In this document: piece by piece, positions 32,826 to 42,036 of the stretch
How the letters are laid out: each line of letters starts with the position of its first letter
Position numbering within the stretch: position 1 is the first letter of the stretch
From: Jejuia sp047345485
Lineage (GTDB): Bacteria > Bacteroidota > Bacteroidia > Flavobacteriales > Flavobacteriaceae
Assembly: GCF_047345485.1 (NCBI RefSeq)
Contig: NZ_JBLFEN010000004.1
Coordinates: 124,001-188,000, forward strand
Length of the DNA: 64,000 nt
Reading direction: 5' to 3'
The notes under the pieces: generated by a model
Seen by the model: the letters and a program-made list of their open reading frames with translations, nothing else
The model's database searches: none
Told to the model about the DNA's origin: nothing
Made by a program: the position numbers and the translations under genes

Positions 32826-34085
32826 ATGAAAAAGTCCCTAATATTTATTGTTTTATTATTTCTCAGTGTAAAATCCTATGCCTCTTACATCCTTGTACCT
32901 ATGGATGTTGACGGTCAAAAAAACCATTTAAAGGCCTATGGCATTACATTTTGGACTTTAGAAAAACAACTTAAAGTTAAATGGCTACTTAATTATAGAG
33001 GTGGTGCTTTCTTACTGCCAGATACCGAAGCTATACAACAAGAATGTCAAATTAGAGGTGTATCTTTTGAAGTGATATCTAATGCGAAAGCAGAGAGTAT
33101 TCTAGAAGAAATTGCTAGCCCTAGTATGAATATGGAAGCTGTAGTTTTGGAAAAAGCACCAAAAGTAGCTGTATATACACCAAAAGGCAAGTTACCCTGG
33201 GATGATGCTGTAACTATGGTATTAAAATATGCCGAAATCCCTTATGAAACTATTTATGATGAAGAAGTTTTAAACGATGGACTATTACTCTTCGATTGGT
33301 TGCATTTACATCATGAAGATTTTACAGGCCAGTATGGTAAATTTTATGGCATGTACCGATCTTCATCATGGTATATTCAAGAAAAAAAAGAGGCGGAAGC
33401 TTTGGCAACTAAACTAGGCTACGCTAAAGTATCAGATGCAAAACTTGATGTTGCACTTAAAATACGAAACTATGTTTTAGGTGGCGGATTTATGTTTGCC
33501 ATGTGTAGCGCTACAGATAGTTTTGATATTGCACTTGCTGCCGAAGGCGTTGATATCTGTGAGCCCATGTTTGATGGTGATGGTAGTGATCCAGCGTATC
33601 AAAATAAAATTGACTTTAATAAAACATTTGCTTTTACTAATTTTTTACTGGAAAGAAGTCCTAAAATATATGAGTTTTCATCTTTAGATACGACACGTAA
33701 ACGCGCAATTTCTAAAACAGCAGATTATTTTTCTTTAATGGAATTTTCAGCAAAATGGGATCCTATTCCAACCATGCTATGCCAAAATCATACAGCTTTA
33801 GTTAAAGGATTTATGGGGCAAACTACAGCATTTACCAGAGACGAGGTGAAATCTAATGTATTGGTTTTAGGAGAAAATAAGACCAACGGAGAAGCTAAAT
33901 ATATTCATGGTATTAAAGGCAAAGGCTTTTTTACATTCTATGGTGGCCATGATCCTGAAGATTATCAACACCGCGTGGGAGACCCGAAAACAGAACTTGA
34001 TTTACACCCTACCTCACCAGGCTACCGTTTAATTTTAAATAATGTTTTGTTTCCTGCTGCCAAAAAGAAAAAGCAAAAAACTTAA
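32826..34085 (+). CDS. Conserved exported protein, often named asparagine synthetase B in databases
   Basis: A 419-residue exported protein: signal peptide MKKSLIFIVLLFLSVKSYAS, then a mature part beginning YILVPMDVDGQKNHLKAYG. Motifs such as GGGFMFAMCSATDSFDIAL, LCQNHTALVKGFMGQTTAF and FTFYGGHDPEDYQHR are strongly conserved in flavobacteria in my recollection. None of the glutaminase or AMP-forming motifs of asparagine synthetase is visible, and a signal peptide argues against a cytosolic synthetase, so that common name looks wrong. The Gly-His and Cys residues recall class I glutaminase or ThuA-type folds. Its stop overlaps by 4 bases that of a convergent lipoprotein gene. Confidence 0.75.
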   Translation: MKKSLIFIVLLFLSVKSYASYILVPMDVDGQKNHLKAYGITFWTLEKQLKVKWLLNYRGGAFLLPDTEAIQQECQIRGVSFEVISNAKAESILEEIASPSMNMEAVVLEKAPKVAVYTPKGKLPWDDAVTMVLKYAEIPYETIYDEEVLNDGLLLFDWLHLHHEDFTGQYGKFYGMYRSSSWYIQEKKEAEALATKLGYAKVSDAKLDVALKIRNYVLGGGFMFAMCSATDSFDIALAAEGVDICEPMFDGDGSDPAYQNKIDFNKTFAFTNFLLERSPKIYEFSSLDTTRKRAISKTADYFSLMEFSAKWDPIPTMLCQNHTALVKGFMGQTTAFTRDEVKSNVLVLGENKTNGEAKYIHGIKGKGFFTFYGGHDPEDYQHRVGDPKTELDLHPTSPGYRLILNNVLFPAAKKKKQKT

Positions 34086-34546
34086 TTGACAATAATTACC
34101 TTTCTTTTAAACGTATACACAAAACCATCTGATCCTATATTTCCTCTGGATGTAATATTTGTATTGAGTACTAAATCATCATCAGTAGGTGTTAGTACAC
34201 CAGCAAACTCATCGCCATTAACAAATAATATGGATTGCGCATCATAAACGGGGATAGAAACAGAGTATACACCCGTATCAAATGCGTCCTCTAATGTGTC
34301 ATCGGTATTATTATTTTGTATTTCAATTGATCCACTACCTACAGAATCTACATTAAAAACCCATATAATAGTATCCATATCATAATCAATATCTACACCT
34401 ACAAAACCTCCAGATACATTAATTAAATGCCACTGAAAAATCTGTGCTGTCTCTTGCTTAAAATCTTGGGTATTATCATTACTATCTACACTACATCCAA
34501 AACATAAAAACAGAAAGGTAATTGGTATTAAAAACTTAATTTTCAT
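34082..34546 (-). CDS. Small lipoprotein of unknown function
   Basis: A 154-residue lipoprotein: start at 34546 gives MKIKFLIPITFLFLCFGC, with the lipid-modified Cys near residue 18. An earlier in-frame ATG at 34591 would place 15 residues before this signal and is less likely. The mature part is acidic, Asp- and Asn-rich, with beta-strand character (GVYSVSIPVYDAQSILFVNGDEF) and no recognised domain. It overlaps the end of the preceding gene by 4 bases. Confidence 0.7.
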   Translation of the reverse strand: MKIKFLIPITFLFLCFGCSVDSNDNTQDFKQETAQIFQWHLINVSGGFVGVDIDYDMDTIIWVFNVDSVGSGSIEIQNNNTDDTLEDAFDTGVYSVSIPVYDAQSILFVNGDEFAGVLTPTDDDLVLNTNITSRGNIGSDGFVYTFKRKVIIVN

Positions 34547-34615
34547 ATTAAAAACACGTTTTTGTATATAATAGATGGTAAAAATAAACAAAGGTTGCGT
34601 TCTATATTATAAAAC

Positions 34616-35437
34616 TTAAAATTTGTTTATTAATTTTTCCTTTTCAAATATAACTTCTTCAAGTATTTTTTCTACACCTAAATTATTATTGCTTTTGGTT
34701 TCAAATCTTGCTGTGGCTTTTACTAGCGGATGCGCATTTTCCATGGCATAACTAAAATAGGCATTTTCTAACATTTCTAAATCATTATTGTAATCCCCAA
34801 AAGCCATAGTTTCTTGATAACTAATATTGTATGTGTCTTGTATATGTTTTATGGCGCTACCTTTATTAGCAGAATTTTCAGAAATGTCTACCCAATGTGT
34901 CGCTGAAAGCTTCACCTTAAAATCACTTTCAAGTTCCTTGATTGTTGGATAAATATACTTCTCAGAACTTTCTTCATGAAATAGAGCAACTTTATAAACG
35001 TCTTCTGTAATAACTTCAGGATTATCAATAATCTCATAATTTTTATAATACTCAGAAAGTAAGTTTAATAGAGGTGTAGAATTGCTCATTACATACGCTT
35101 TATGCCGCGTACAAAAAACAGGATGCGCATTATCAATAGTACTTATTAAGTTTATAATTTTTTTAAGATTGCTCTTTTCAATTGGGTTAGATATAAATAT
35201 CGTGTTGTTTTCTAGAGCTAAACCTCCATTTTCGGCAACAACAATAATATCATCTTTAATAACTTCTAATTTATCAATCATTCCATAATAAGGTCTGCCA
35301 CTTGCGGCAACAAAAATTATATTATGTTCTTGTAGTTTTTTAAACAGTTTAAAGAATAATGTGCTAATCTCGTGTTTAGAGTTTAGCAAAGTGCCATCCA
35401 TATCTGTTGCAATTAATTTTATTTTAGCTAACTCCAT
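34616..35437 (-). CDS. Cof-type HAD-superfamily phosphatase
   Basis: A 273-residue cytosolic phosphatase. Motif I is IATDMDGTLLNSKHEIS (residues 9-25), the cap is of the type IIB class, and motif IV is ETMAFGDYNNDLEMLENA near residue 210. The family (Cof/YidA) dephosphorylates sugar phosphates, flavin or pyridoxal phosphates with broad specificity; the substrate is not evident here. The gene is isolated on the minus strand. Confidence 0.9.
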   Translation of the reverse strand: MELAKIKLIATDMDGTLLNSKHEISTLFFKLFKKLQEHNIIFVAASGRPYYGMIDKLEVIKDDIIVVAENGGLALENNTIFISNPIEKSNLKKIINLISTIDNAHPVFCTRHKAYVMSNSTPLLNLLSEYYKNYEIIDNPEVITEDVYKVALFHEESSEKYIYPTIKELESDFKVKLSATHWVDISENSANKGSAIKHIQDTYNISYQETMAFGDYNNDLEMLENAYFSYAMENAHPLVKATARFETKSNNNLGVEKILEEVIFEKEKLINKF

Positions 35438-35630
35438 ATGTTGTAAATATAATTATAAAAAAACGTTGTTTTTTAGTATACGGTGTAAATTTATTTTTGA
35501 ATAGAATTGTGATATATAAAAGACTAAAACACACTAAGTTGCAAAAGAATACATTAATAAAAATCGATTAAATGATTGTTTTTTACGTTAAATTACATAA
35601 ATTAGCATTTTAAACCTCAAAATCTACCTC

Positions 35631-36077
35631 ATGAAAACGAAATTAATTTTTCTTAGTTTTTCTTTTTTACTAATATCAAGTATTTGTTTTTCTCAAAAAC
35701 GAAAAGACCCTAAAAGTATTATTAGCGATGATGTAGCCATAAAAAAATACCATAGTAAGGATGAATTAGACAGGTTGCCAAAAGGCGATTTACTAGTACT
35801 TTATGTAGAAAGAATAGAAAGCTTGGTAAAATTGATGCCATATATTGCATTTGCAACTAAACCCGGTGTTACTATGTCTACTTTGGGTATCCCAAACGAT
35901 GGTGATAATAGAAAAGCACTTGATGATCAGTTTGATGCAACCGATAAATTTCTAGAAAGTACTTCAGAATTTCAAAAACGTATACTTCCATACTCAGATA
36001 CAGATAACCTAGTATCTGCTATTATTTTTTATGAGGAAACTTTAAAAGCGCTTCACCAGTATAGCGAATTTCATTAA
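35631..36077 (+). CDS. Small exported protein of unknown function
   Basis: A 148-residue protein with a signal peptide (MKTKLIFLSFSFLLISSICFSQ, no lipobox). The mature part is helical in character (KYHSKDELDRLPKGDLLVLYVERIESL) with no cysteine and a short Lys/Asp-rich head. It has no recognised domain, though the pattern looks conserved. It stands alone, ahead of the gliding locus. Confidence 0.7.
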   Translation: MKTKLIFLSFSFLLISSICFSQKRKDPKSIISDDVAIKKYHSKDELDRLPKGDLLVLYVERIESLVKLMPYIAFATKPGVTMSTLGIPNDGDNRKALDDQFDATDKFLESTSEFQKRILPYSDTDNLVSAIIFYEETLKALHQYSEFH

Positions 36078-36341
36078 AAATAGTTTAGTTTGATAAAGAA
36101 AATTCTTTAGTATTCGACTTCTTCGTTATACGCTATCCTCTTTTTATAATTCACAAATATGTAGTGTTATTCTATATTAATGTGTTTTGTCAGTTAAAAA
36201 TGTATTTCATCGATTTTTAAGTGTTAAATCTGTCATTATTAATGTATTTTATCGAAATAATTGGTATTTCGTGGATTATTCTATTAATTTTGATTAGCTT
36301 GAATAGACAGCGTTTTATTCCTAATAGAAAATAAAAGAATA

Positions 36342-37661
36342 ATGAAAAATAGTACTCAAATAATTTTAACACTTTTAATCACTTTTAGTGGCTTTGCGCA
36401 ACAAGAAAAGGGAATAGTGGGAGACATTAATTGGTTGAATAATTGGACTGAATTTAAATCTAATGAAATTGATTATGGAGAACCAACCCAAATCTTGGCA
36501 GGAAGTATTACAGAAGATACAACTTTAAGTAAAGGAGAAGTATATTTACTTTTAGGTAGCGTTTTTGTAGCTCCAGAGGTAACTTTAACAATAGAGTCTG
36601 GTACAGTTATATTTGGAGATTATAAAACTAATGGATCTTTAACCATTGCACGTAATGCCCGTATTATCGCAAAAGGAAAAGCAACAGACCCTATTATCTT
36701 TACTTCAAATAGAAGCGTTAGAAAAGCTGGTGATTGGGGAGGTATTATAATACTTGGTGGCGCTCCAATAAACAAATACGGATCGGGTTCTGTAGCATCT
36801 TTTCATCCAAAAATTAAGCCTGTCGATTATGCTAATACAAATTATGGTGGTGAAAATACTGATGATTTTTCTGGTGAGTTAAAGTATGTGCGTATAGAAT
36901 ATGCAGGTAAAAGAATTTCACAAGATACTTATTTTAATGGTTTATTATTGGCCAGTATTGGTACAAGTACAGTTTTAGAACACGTTATGGTAAGCCATTG
37001 TGGAGAAGATGGATTTGAAGTATGGGGTGGTAATGTTTCTTTAAATAATGTAATATCCTACCGCTCTAAGGGTACAGATTTTAAATTTAATTATGGTACT
37101 ACCTCAGTTATTTTTAATTCTCTTGCAGTTCGTTCTCCATACGCATCAAATGGTAGTGGCGATAAATGTCTTGAAGTACTATCTTATATAAATAAAGAGG
37201 AAATTGACTTCTCTAAAAATAAAACAGAAGTAAAGGCAAGTAATTTAACTTTTTTAAACATAAGTAATGATTTAGAATCTGCAATAAAAATGAATTTAGT
37301 ACACGAAGGTATTTATGTAGGAGAAAACACAAATTTAAATATTTCTAAAAGTGTAATATCTGGTTTTAACCCTGCTGTAATTTTAGATGAAAATATCTTA
37401 ATTAATCAAAATAATTTAGATAAAATTAGTTTTAAGGAAATGTATTTTAACAATTGCAATGGTAATATTTTTACAGAAAATAATACTAATAATGATGATT
37501 TAGAAAATTATTACGGTAATAGGTCATTTTTCAATGTGTATTCTAAAAGTAGTAATGCTGAAACATTTATAGCTTCAAATAGTTTTAAGAAGCCTGATTT
37601 TAGATTAAGAATTAATAAAATTATTGCATCAAATATTGATAGAGATGCATTAGACGATTAA
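36342..37661 (+). CDS. Exported beta-helix-like protein
   Basis: A 439-residue protein with a signal peptide (MKNSTQIILTLLITFSGFAQ). The mature part has repeated short strands with Gly, Asn and Thr turns, including GSITEDTTLSKGEVYLLLG, TLTIESGTVIFGDYKTNGSLTIARNARIIAKGKATDPIIFTSN and GGIIILGGAPINKYGSGS. This is the look of a right-handed parallel beta-helix. No C-terminal type IX sorting motif is seen. It is the first gene before the sprC-like gene, after a 100-base gap with a hairpin, and may belong to the same surface locus; its role is unknown. Confidence 0.7.
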   Translation: MKNSTQIILTLLITFSGFAQQEKGIVGDINWLNNWTEFKSNEIDYGEPTQILAGSITEDTTLSKGEVYLLLGSVFVAPEVTLTIESGTVIFGDYKTNGSLTIARNARIIAKGKATDPIIFTSNRSVRKAGDWGGIIILGGAPINKYGSGSVASFHPKIKPVDYANTNYGGENTDDFSGELKYVRIEYAGKRISQDTYFNGLLLASIGTSTVLEHVMVSHCGEDGFEVWGGNVSLNNVISYRSKGTDFKFNYGTTSVIFNSLAVRSPYASNGSGDKCLEVLSYINKEEIDFSKNKTEVKASNLTFLNISNDLESAIKMNLVHEGIYVGENTNLNISKSVISGFNPAVILDENILINQNNLDKISFKEMYFNNCNGNIFTENNTNNDDLENYYGNRSFFNVYSKSSNAETFIASNSFKKPDFRLRINKIIASNIDRDALDD

Positions 37662-37684
37662 ATAATAAATAAAGATAAAACTAA

Positions 37685-37735
37685 CTCTAGGTGTAATTTT
37701 ATTCATTATAAAATAACAGTGATTTTCTCCTAGAG
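37685..37735 (+). terminator. Possible terminator or attenuator hairpin before the sprC-like gene
   Basis: CTCTAGG (37685-37691) pairs with CCTAGAG (37729-37735), and inside it ATTTTAT (37696-37702) pairs with ATAAAAT (37708-37714). A short T-rich tail follows. The long loops make it a weak terminator candidate. Confidence 0.35.
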
Positions 37736-37760
37736 GTTTTATTAAATAATAGTACTCTGT

Positions 37761-39203
37761 ATGAGGAATTTTACTAGTGTTAACATTCTTGTTTTTACCT
37801 TAGCGTTGATACCATCAACGCTTTTGGCACAAGTAGTTATTAGTAAGCCTAATTTAGGATTTACCCAAGCATGTGCAAGTGCATCTTTCAATACTTATAA
37901 TGTTACATTTTCTTTTTCTCCCGAAAGTGGTTTAGAAAACACAAATACATTTATTATAGAAATGTCTGATGCTAATGGTAGTTTTTCTAACGCAACAGTA
38001 GTTTTTACATCAAATGCAGGAAGCGTTGTAACATCTCCTGCTACATTAAATTTTGCAATTCCTACCGAAACTTTCGGAGAAGGTTATAAAGTTAGAATAA
38101 AAAGTACTGCACCAGCTGTAACAAGTAGTGCATCCAATCAATTTGCAGCGTATTATAAAATTCAAGATAGTCCTTTTACCATCAACAATTTAATAGAAAC
38201 AGCTGTGTATTGCGCAGGAGGAAGTTATTTACTTACAATTGACAATCCTGGCGATGCAGCAAACGATTCTCCTTTACAGTATTCAAATTTAATTTTTAAT
38301 TGGTTTAAGGAAACAAGCCCAACCACATCTCAATTGGTGACTACTGGCGATAGTTTAGCAGTAAACACTCCAGGTACTTATTTTGTTGAAACGAATTACG
38401 GAAGTTGTACGTCAAATTCATTTTCAAATAGAGTAGCTGTTAGTGAAGCATCTTATGGGTCAGCAGTAGCATCAATTAATTCTAGTTTAGGAAATCCTTA
38501 TTGTTCTGGAAACGGTCCTACAACGCTAAGTGCTATCAACGGTTTAGCTTACCAGTGGTTTAAGGATGGAGAAACGATTGAAGGCGCTACAAATCAAATG
38601 TATCAAACTAATGAAGCAGGACTATATAATGTGACTATAGATTTAGACAACTGTACAGCTTCAGCATCTATAGATTTAGTGACTACTGATTTTACAAGCG
38701 AAATTGATGTTGATGAAACTAATATACTAGAATCTGGGGAATCGTTATTTGTAAACGTAACAACAACAGCAGTTAATCCAGAATTTCAATGGTATTTAAA
38801 TGAAGTGCTAATTGCAGGCGCTAATCAAGATACGTTTGAAGTTTTACAACAAGGTAATTATAAAGTAAAAATTAGTCAAACTCAAGGATGTAATGCGTCG
38901 CAGGATATCAGTTTTAGCGTTTCCGAACCTTTTCCAGATGTGGCTAAAATTCCAAATGTTATTACACCTAACGGCGATGGAATTAATGATACTTGGGTTA
39001 TTCCTCAAGCTTTTGTAAGTGGAACAAATACTCAGGTTACATTAATAAACATACAGGGTAAAGTTGTATTTGATACTTCAGAATATCAAAATAATTGGCC
39101 ACAAAACGAATTAGATTTTAAAGATGTAAACCTAGTTTACTATTATATTATAAAAACACCAAATCAACAGGTTAAAAAAGGATCTATTACGGTTCTAAAT
39201 TAA
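37761..39203 (+). CDS. sprC: Type B C-terminal sorting-domain protein, sprC-like
   Basis: A 480-residue secreted protein with a signal peptide (SVNILVFTLALIPSTLLAQ). Residues 25-390 look like Ig-like or PKD-like beta domains. From about residue 400 the gliding-motility-associated type B C-terminal domain starts: IPNVITPNGDGINDTW, then the closing GYYY-like strands near the end. That domain directs export by type IX secretion. Position directly before a PorP/SprF coiled-coil gene, the large repeat adhesin and an SprF-like gene matches the order of the sprCDBF operon in Flavobacterium johnsoniae, so sprC is the best name. The next gene starts 1 base after its stop. Confidence 0.75.
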   Translation: MRNFTSVNILVFTLALIPSTLLAQVVISKPNLGFTQACASASFNTYNVTFSFSPESGLENTNTFIIEMSDANGSFSNATVVFTSNAGSVVTSPATLNFAIPTETFGEGYKVRIKSTAPAVTSSASNQFAAYYKIQDSPFTINNLIETAVYCAGGSYLLTIDNPGDAANDSPLQYSNLIFNWFKETSPTTSQLVTTGDSLAVNTPGTYFVETNYGSCTSNSFSNRVAVSEASYGSAVASINSSLGNPYCSGNGPTTLSAINGLAYQWFKDGETIEGATNQMYQTNEAGLYNVTIDLDNCTASASIDLVTTDFTSEIDVDETNILESGESLFVNVTTTAVNPEFQWYLNEVLIAGANQDTFEVLQQGNYKVKISQTQGCNASQDISFSVSEPFPDVAKIPNVITPNGDGINDTWVIPQAFVSGTNTQVTLINIQGKVVFDTSEYQNNWPQNELDFKDVNLVYYYIIKTPNQQVKKGSITVLN

Positions 39204-39204
39204 A

Positions 39205-41967
39205 ATGAATAAATATCTATTATATATGTTTCTAGTGTTATGTACCATTCAACAATTCTACTCTCAAGAGAGTAACGGTATTGTTGCTTTGGCATTACCT
39301 GTTAGAAACTCTCTAAAATTTAATAGATATGCTGTTCATCCTACATTTAGTTTTGTGAGAGAACAAAATAAATATATAAGCTTTACCAATAAAAGGCAGT
39401 GGGCACAATTTAATGACGCTCCAGAAGCTTATCTATTTAGTTATACGGGACGTTTTTCTGAGAATATTGGAGCTGGTTTAGGTGTGTTTCAACAAAACTT
39501 TGGAGTTCTTACCACTTTTGGTGGTATGGCAAATTTTGCCTACAACGTCAGCTTTAGTAGAGAGAATAATTTAACTTTTGGATTAAATATTGGCGCTTAC
39601 CAAAGTGGCTTAAACCAAGGTAGAGTAGTTGTTAATACACCAGATCCTTCTTTACAAAACGTGCCATCAAATTTCTTATTATCTATTAATCCAGGTATAA
39701 ATTATGGTACTACTTTTTTTGATTTAGGCGTAAGTATAAATAATTTGGTAAGCTATAATGTAACTAACAATCAGATAATTGAAGATAATCCAGAACAAGC
39801 ACTACAAGCACATGTAATGTATACGGGTTATATGGACTCTCGTGGTTTTTTTGATGAGAGTAAATTTACCACATTAATTAGGAGTGAATTTAAAAAAGAC
39901 CAAACTGTAATTTCAGGTGTAGCTATGGTAAATGTACCAAAGGGTATTTGGGCTCAAGTAGGATACAATTCGCTTTATGGCGCATCGGCTGGTTTGGGTG
40001 TTAATGTTACTAATACTATTGCTGTTGAGTATAACTATGAGCAATCTATAAGTCATTTTTCTGAATTTGGAAGTTCTCATGAAATTACTTTGGCATACCG
40101 TTTCAATAAAAATAGGAGCTATAATTATGGAGATGAAGATGAAGAACAATCAGTATTTAATACTAATAAAAGGCGTGTTAAGCGAAATAACTTAACAGAT
40201 GACGATAGAGCTAGGATAGCAGAAAGAAGAGCTGAATTGGCAACAAAACGAAAAGCAGAGGCGGAAAAAGAAGAGAAAGTAATATCTGAAATTTCAACCC
40301 AAAAAAATGAAATAGAGAGTGTTAAAAAAGAACTAAAGCAAGATAAAGCACCAAAATTAGAAATAGGAAACGTTGACAAGCAAACTGAAATAACAGCAGA
40401 AGAAGCCCGTGAAAGGGAAGAAGAACGCCTGAAACTAGAGGCAGAGGAAAAAGCAAAAATAGAAGAAGCCAAAATAGCAGAGTTAAAAGCTATAAAAAAA
40501 GCTAAAGAAGAGGAAGAAAAACAAAAAGCAATACAACTTGAAATAGCTAAAGAACAAAAAAGAATAGCAGCGCAAGCTAAGGAAGAAGCTCGTGAAAAGG
40601 AAGAAAAACGTATTAAACTAGAGGCAGAGGAAAAAGCAAAAATAGAAGAAGCCAAAATAGCAGCGTTAAAAGCTATTAAAAAAGCTAAAGAAGAAAAAGA
40701 AACACAAAAAGCAATACAACTTAAAATAGTTGAAGAACAAAAAAGAATATCAGCTCAAACTAAAATAAAAATCGAGGAAGCGGCACGAAAAAAAGAAGAA
40801 GAAAAACGTTTAAAATTTGAGGCTGAATTAAAGGTAAAAAAAGCTGGTGACAAAGCAGAAATTGAGAAACAGCAAGCAGCAGAAGATGAGCGATTACGAT
40901 TAGTAGCCAAAGCAGAGGCAGAGAAAAAGCTAGAGTTAGAGCTAGAAAATAAACTTACTGAAGCTCAAAACCGAAAAGAAGTAGAAGCACTAAAAAAAGA
41001 AGCATTAACTAATGTAAAACAAGTTAATACTAATGATAACCTTGAAGTAGAAAATGAAGCAGAAAATGAGGTAGGAGAAGAGGAACCTGTAGCAGATGAT
41101 GAAGCATCTAATGCTATGAGAACACTACTTAGTGCTACTAATAGTGCTAAGAAAGCTCAAAATGAATTAATAAAGCGATTATCAACAAAGGTTGACGTTA
41201 AACAAAAAGATTTAGACGATTTAAAAGAAGAAAACGATTTAAGTGAACAAGGCATTTACTTAGCTCCTAAACCATTTAAAAGTCTATCGGCTGAAAATGC
41301 AGAAATAGAAAACTTGAAAAATGAAATAGAAAAAGCAGAAAAAGAACAAGAAATTAAAATGATTCAACTTGAAGCTATTCTAATAAAACGAAAAAGAAAA
41401 TTTAAAAAGGATAAAAAAGGAATAAATGCATTTTACTTTAATGCACTAGAAGAATTAAAGACAGATCAACTTAAAATTAAAAGTGGTAAAGAGAATTTAA
41501 TTTCAAATTTAAAAGGGATTAAAACTGCTACAGATTTTGAAAGAAAAAGAAGAATTCGTCGTGCAGCTTATGATAATCAACAGGATAGATATAATAAAGA
41601 TAAAGCAGCATTAGAAAGAATTAGAAAATTTACAGATAAGGTTACCACACCTTTAAAGGAAGAAGATTTTGATTTTGGCGAGGAGCAAACAAAAAATATT
41701 CAAATTATTAAAAATGTAATAAATGAGGAGTCGGGTTACTACATGGTTATAGCAGTACATAACAGTGTAGAGAAACGTGACGAATTTGTATCAAAAGTTA
41801 TAGCTTCAGGAGAAAGGGACGTCAACTTTTTCTTTGATGTAAAAACAAATAAATATTTTATTTACTCTAAAATGTTTGATTCTATTAGTCAAGCAAAAAA
41901 CGCACTAGATAAAAAAGGTGATAAACCATATAACAGTAAAATGTCTCTTATAAAAATAAATAATTAG
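39205..41967 (+). CDS. sprD: PorP/SprF-family protein with coiled coil, sprD-like
   Basis: A 920-residue protein. After a signal peptide (MNKYLLYMFLVLCTIQQFYS), residues 25-300 form a PorP/SprF-type beta-barrel (QWAQFNDAPEAYLFSY, GIWAQVGYNSLYGASAGLG). Residues 330-620 are Glu-, Lys- and Ala-rich coiled coil, including two 61-residue units at 399-459 and 460-520. The last 85 residues (GYYMVIAVHNSVEKRDEFVS) resemble a SPOR-like peptidoglycan-binding fold. The protein might join the adhesin's outer-membrane platform to the cell wall. It follows the sprC-like gene by one base. The name sprD is by gene order. Confidence 0.72.
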   Translation: MNKYLLYMFLVLCTIQQFYSQESNGIVALALPVRNSLKFNRYAVHPTFSFVREQNKYISFTNKRQWAQFNDAPEAYLFSYTGRFSENIGAGLGVFQQNFGVLTTFGGMANFAYNVSFSRENNLTFGLNIGAYQSGLNQGRVVVNTPDPSLQNVPSNFLLSINPGINYGTTFFDLGVSINNLVSYNVTNNQIIEDNPEQALQAHVMYTGYMDSRGFFDESKFTTLIRSEFKKDQTVISGVAMVNVPKGIWAQVGYNSLYGASAGLGVNVTNTIAVEYNYEQSISHFSEFGSSHEITLAYRFNKNRSYNYGDEDEEQSVFNTNKRRVKRNNLTDDDRARIAERRAELATKRKAEAEKEEKVISEISTQKNEIESVKKELKQDKAPKLEIGNVDKQTEITAEEAREREEERLKLEAEEKAKIEEAKIAELKAIKKAKEEEEKQKAIQLEIAKEQKRIAAQAKEEAREKEEKRIKLEAEEKAKIEEAKIAALKAIKKAKEEKETQKAIQLKIVEEQKRISAQTKIKIEEAARKKEEEKRLKFEAELKVKKAGDKAEIEKQQAAEDERLRLVAKAEAEKKLELELENKLTEAQNRKEVEALKKEALTNVKQVNTNDNLEVENEAENEVGEEEPVADDEASNAMRTLLSATNSAKKAQNELIKRLSTKVDVKQKDLDDLKEENDLSEQGIYLAPKPFKSLSAENAEIENLKNEIEKAEKEQEIKMIQLEAILIKRKRKFKKDKKGINAFYFNALEELKTDQLKIKSGKENLISNLKGIKTATDFERKRRIRRAAYDNQQDRYNKDKAALERIRKFTDKVTTPLKEEDFDFGEEQTKNIQIIKNVINEESGYYMVIAVHNSVEKRDEFVSKVIASGERDVNFFFDVKTNKYFIYSKMFDSISQAKNALDKKGDKPYNSKMSLIKINN
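40399..40764 (+). repeat. Two 183-bp tandem units inside the sprD-like gene
   Basis: The unit beginning at 40399 (GAAGAAGCCCGTGAA) and the one at 40582 (GAAGAAGCTCGTGAA) are 183 bp apart and agree along nearly the whole length at protein level (61 residues each, EEARExEE and KAKIEEAKIA motifs). A degraded third copy seems to follow from about 40765. Confidence 0.8.
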
Positions 41968-42036
41968 AAGAAGAAAATAAATAGATTGCTATTTCTCTCA
42001 ACCCCAAAATGAATTGAAATAGAAAAACTAACAACC

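Noticed and set aside
40125..40655. Long minus-strand frame in the sprD-like gene
   Set aside because: It is the complement of the Glu/Lys coiled-coil codons and consists of Ser, Phe and Ala runs, a typical shadow of such sequence.
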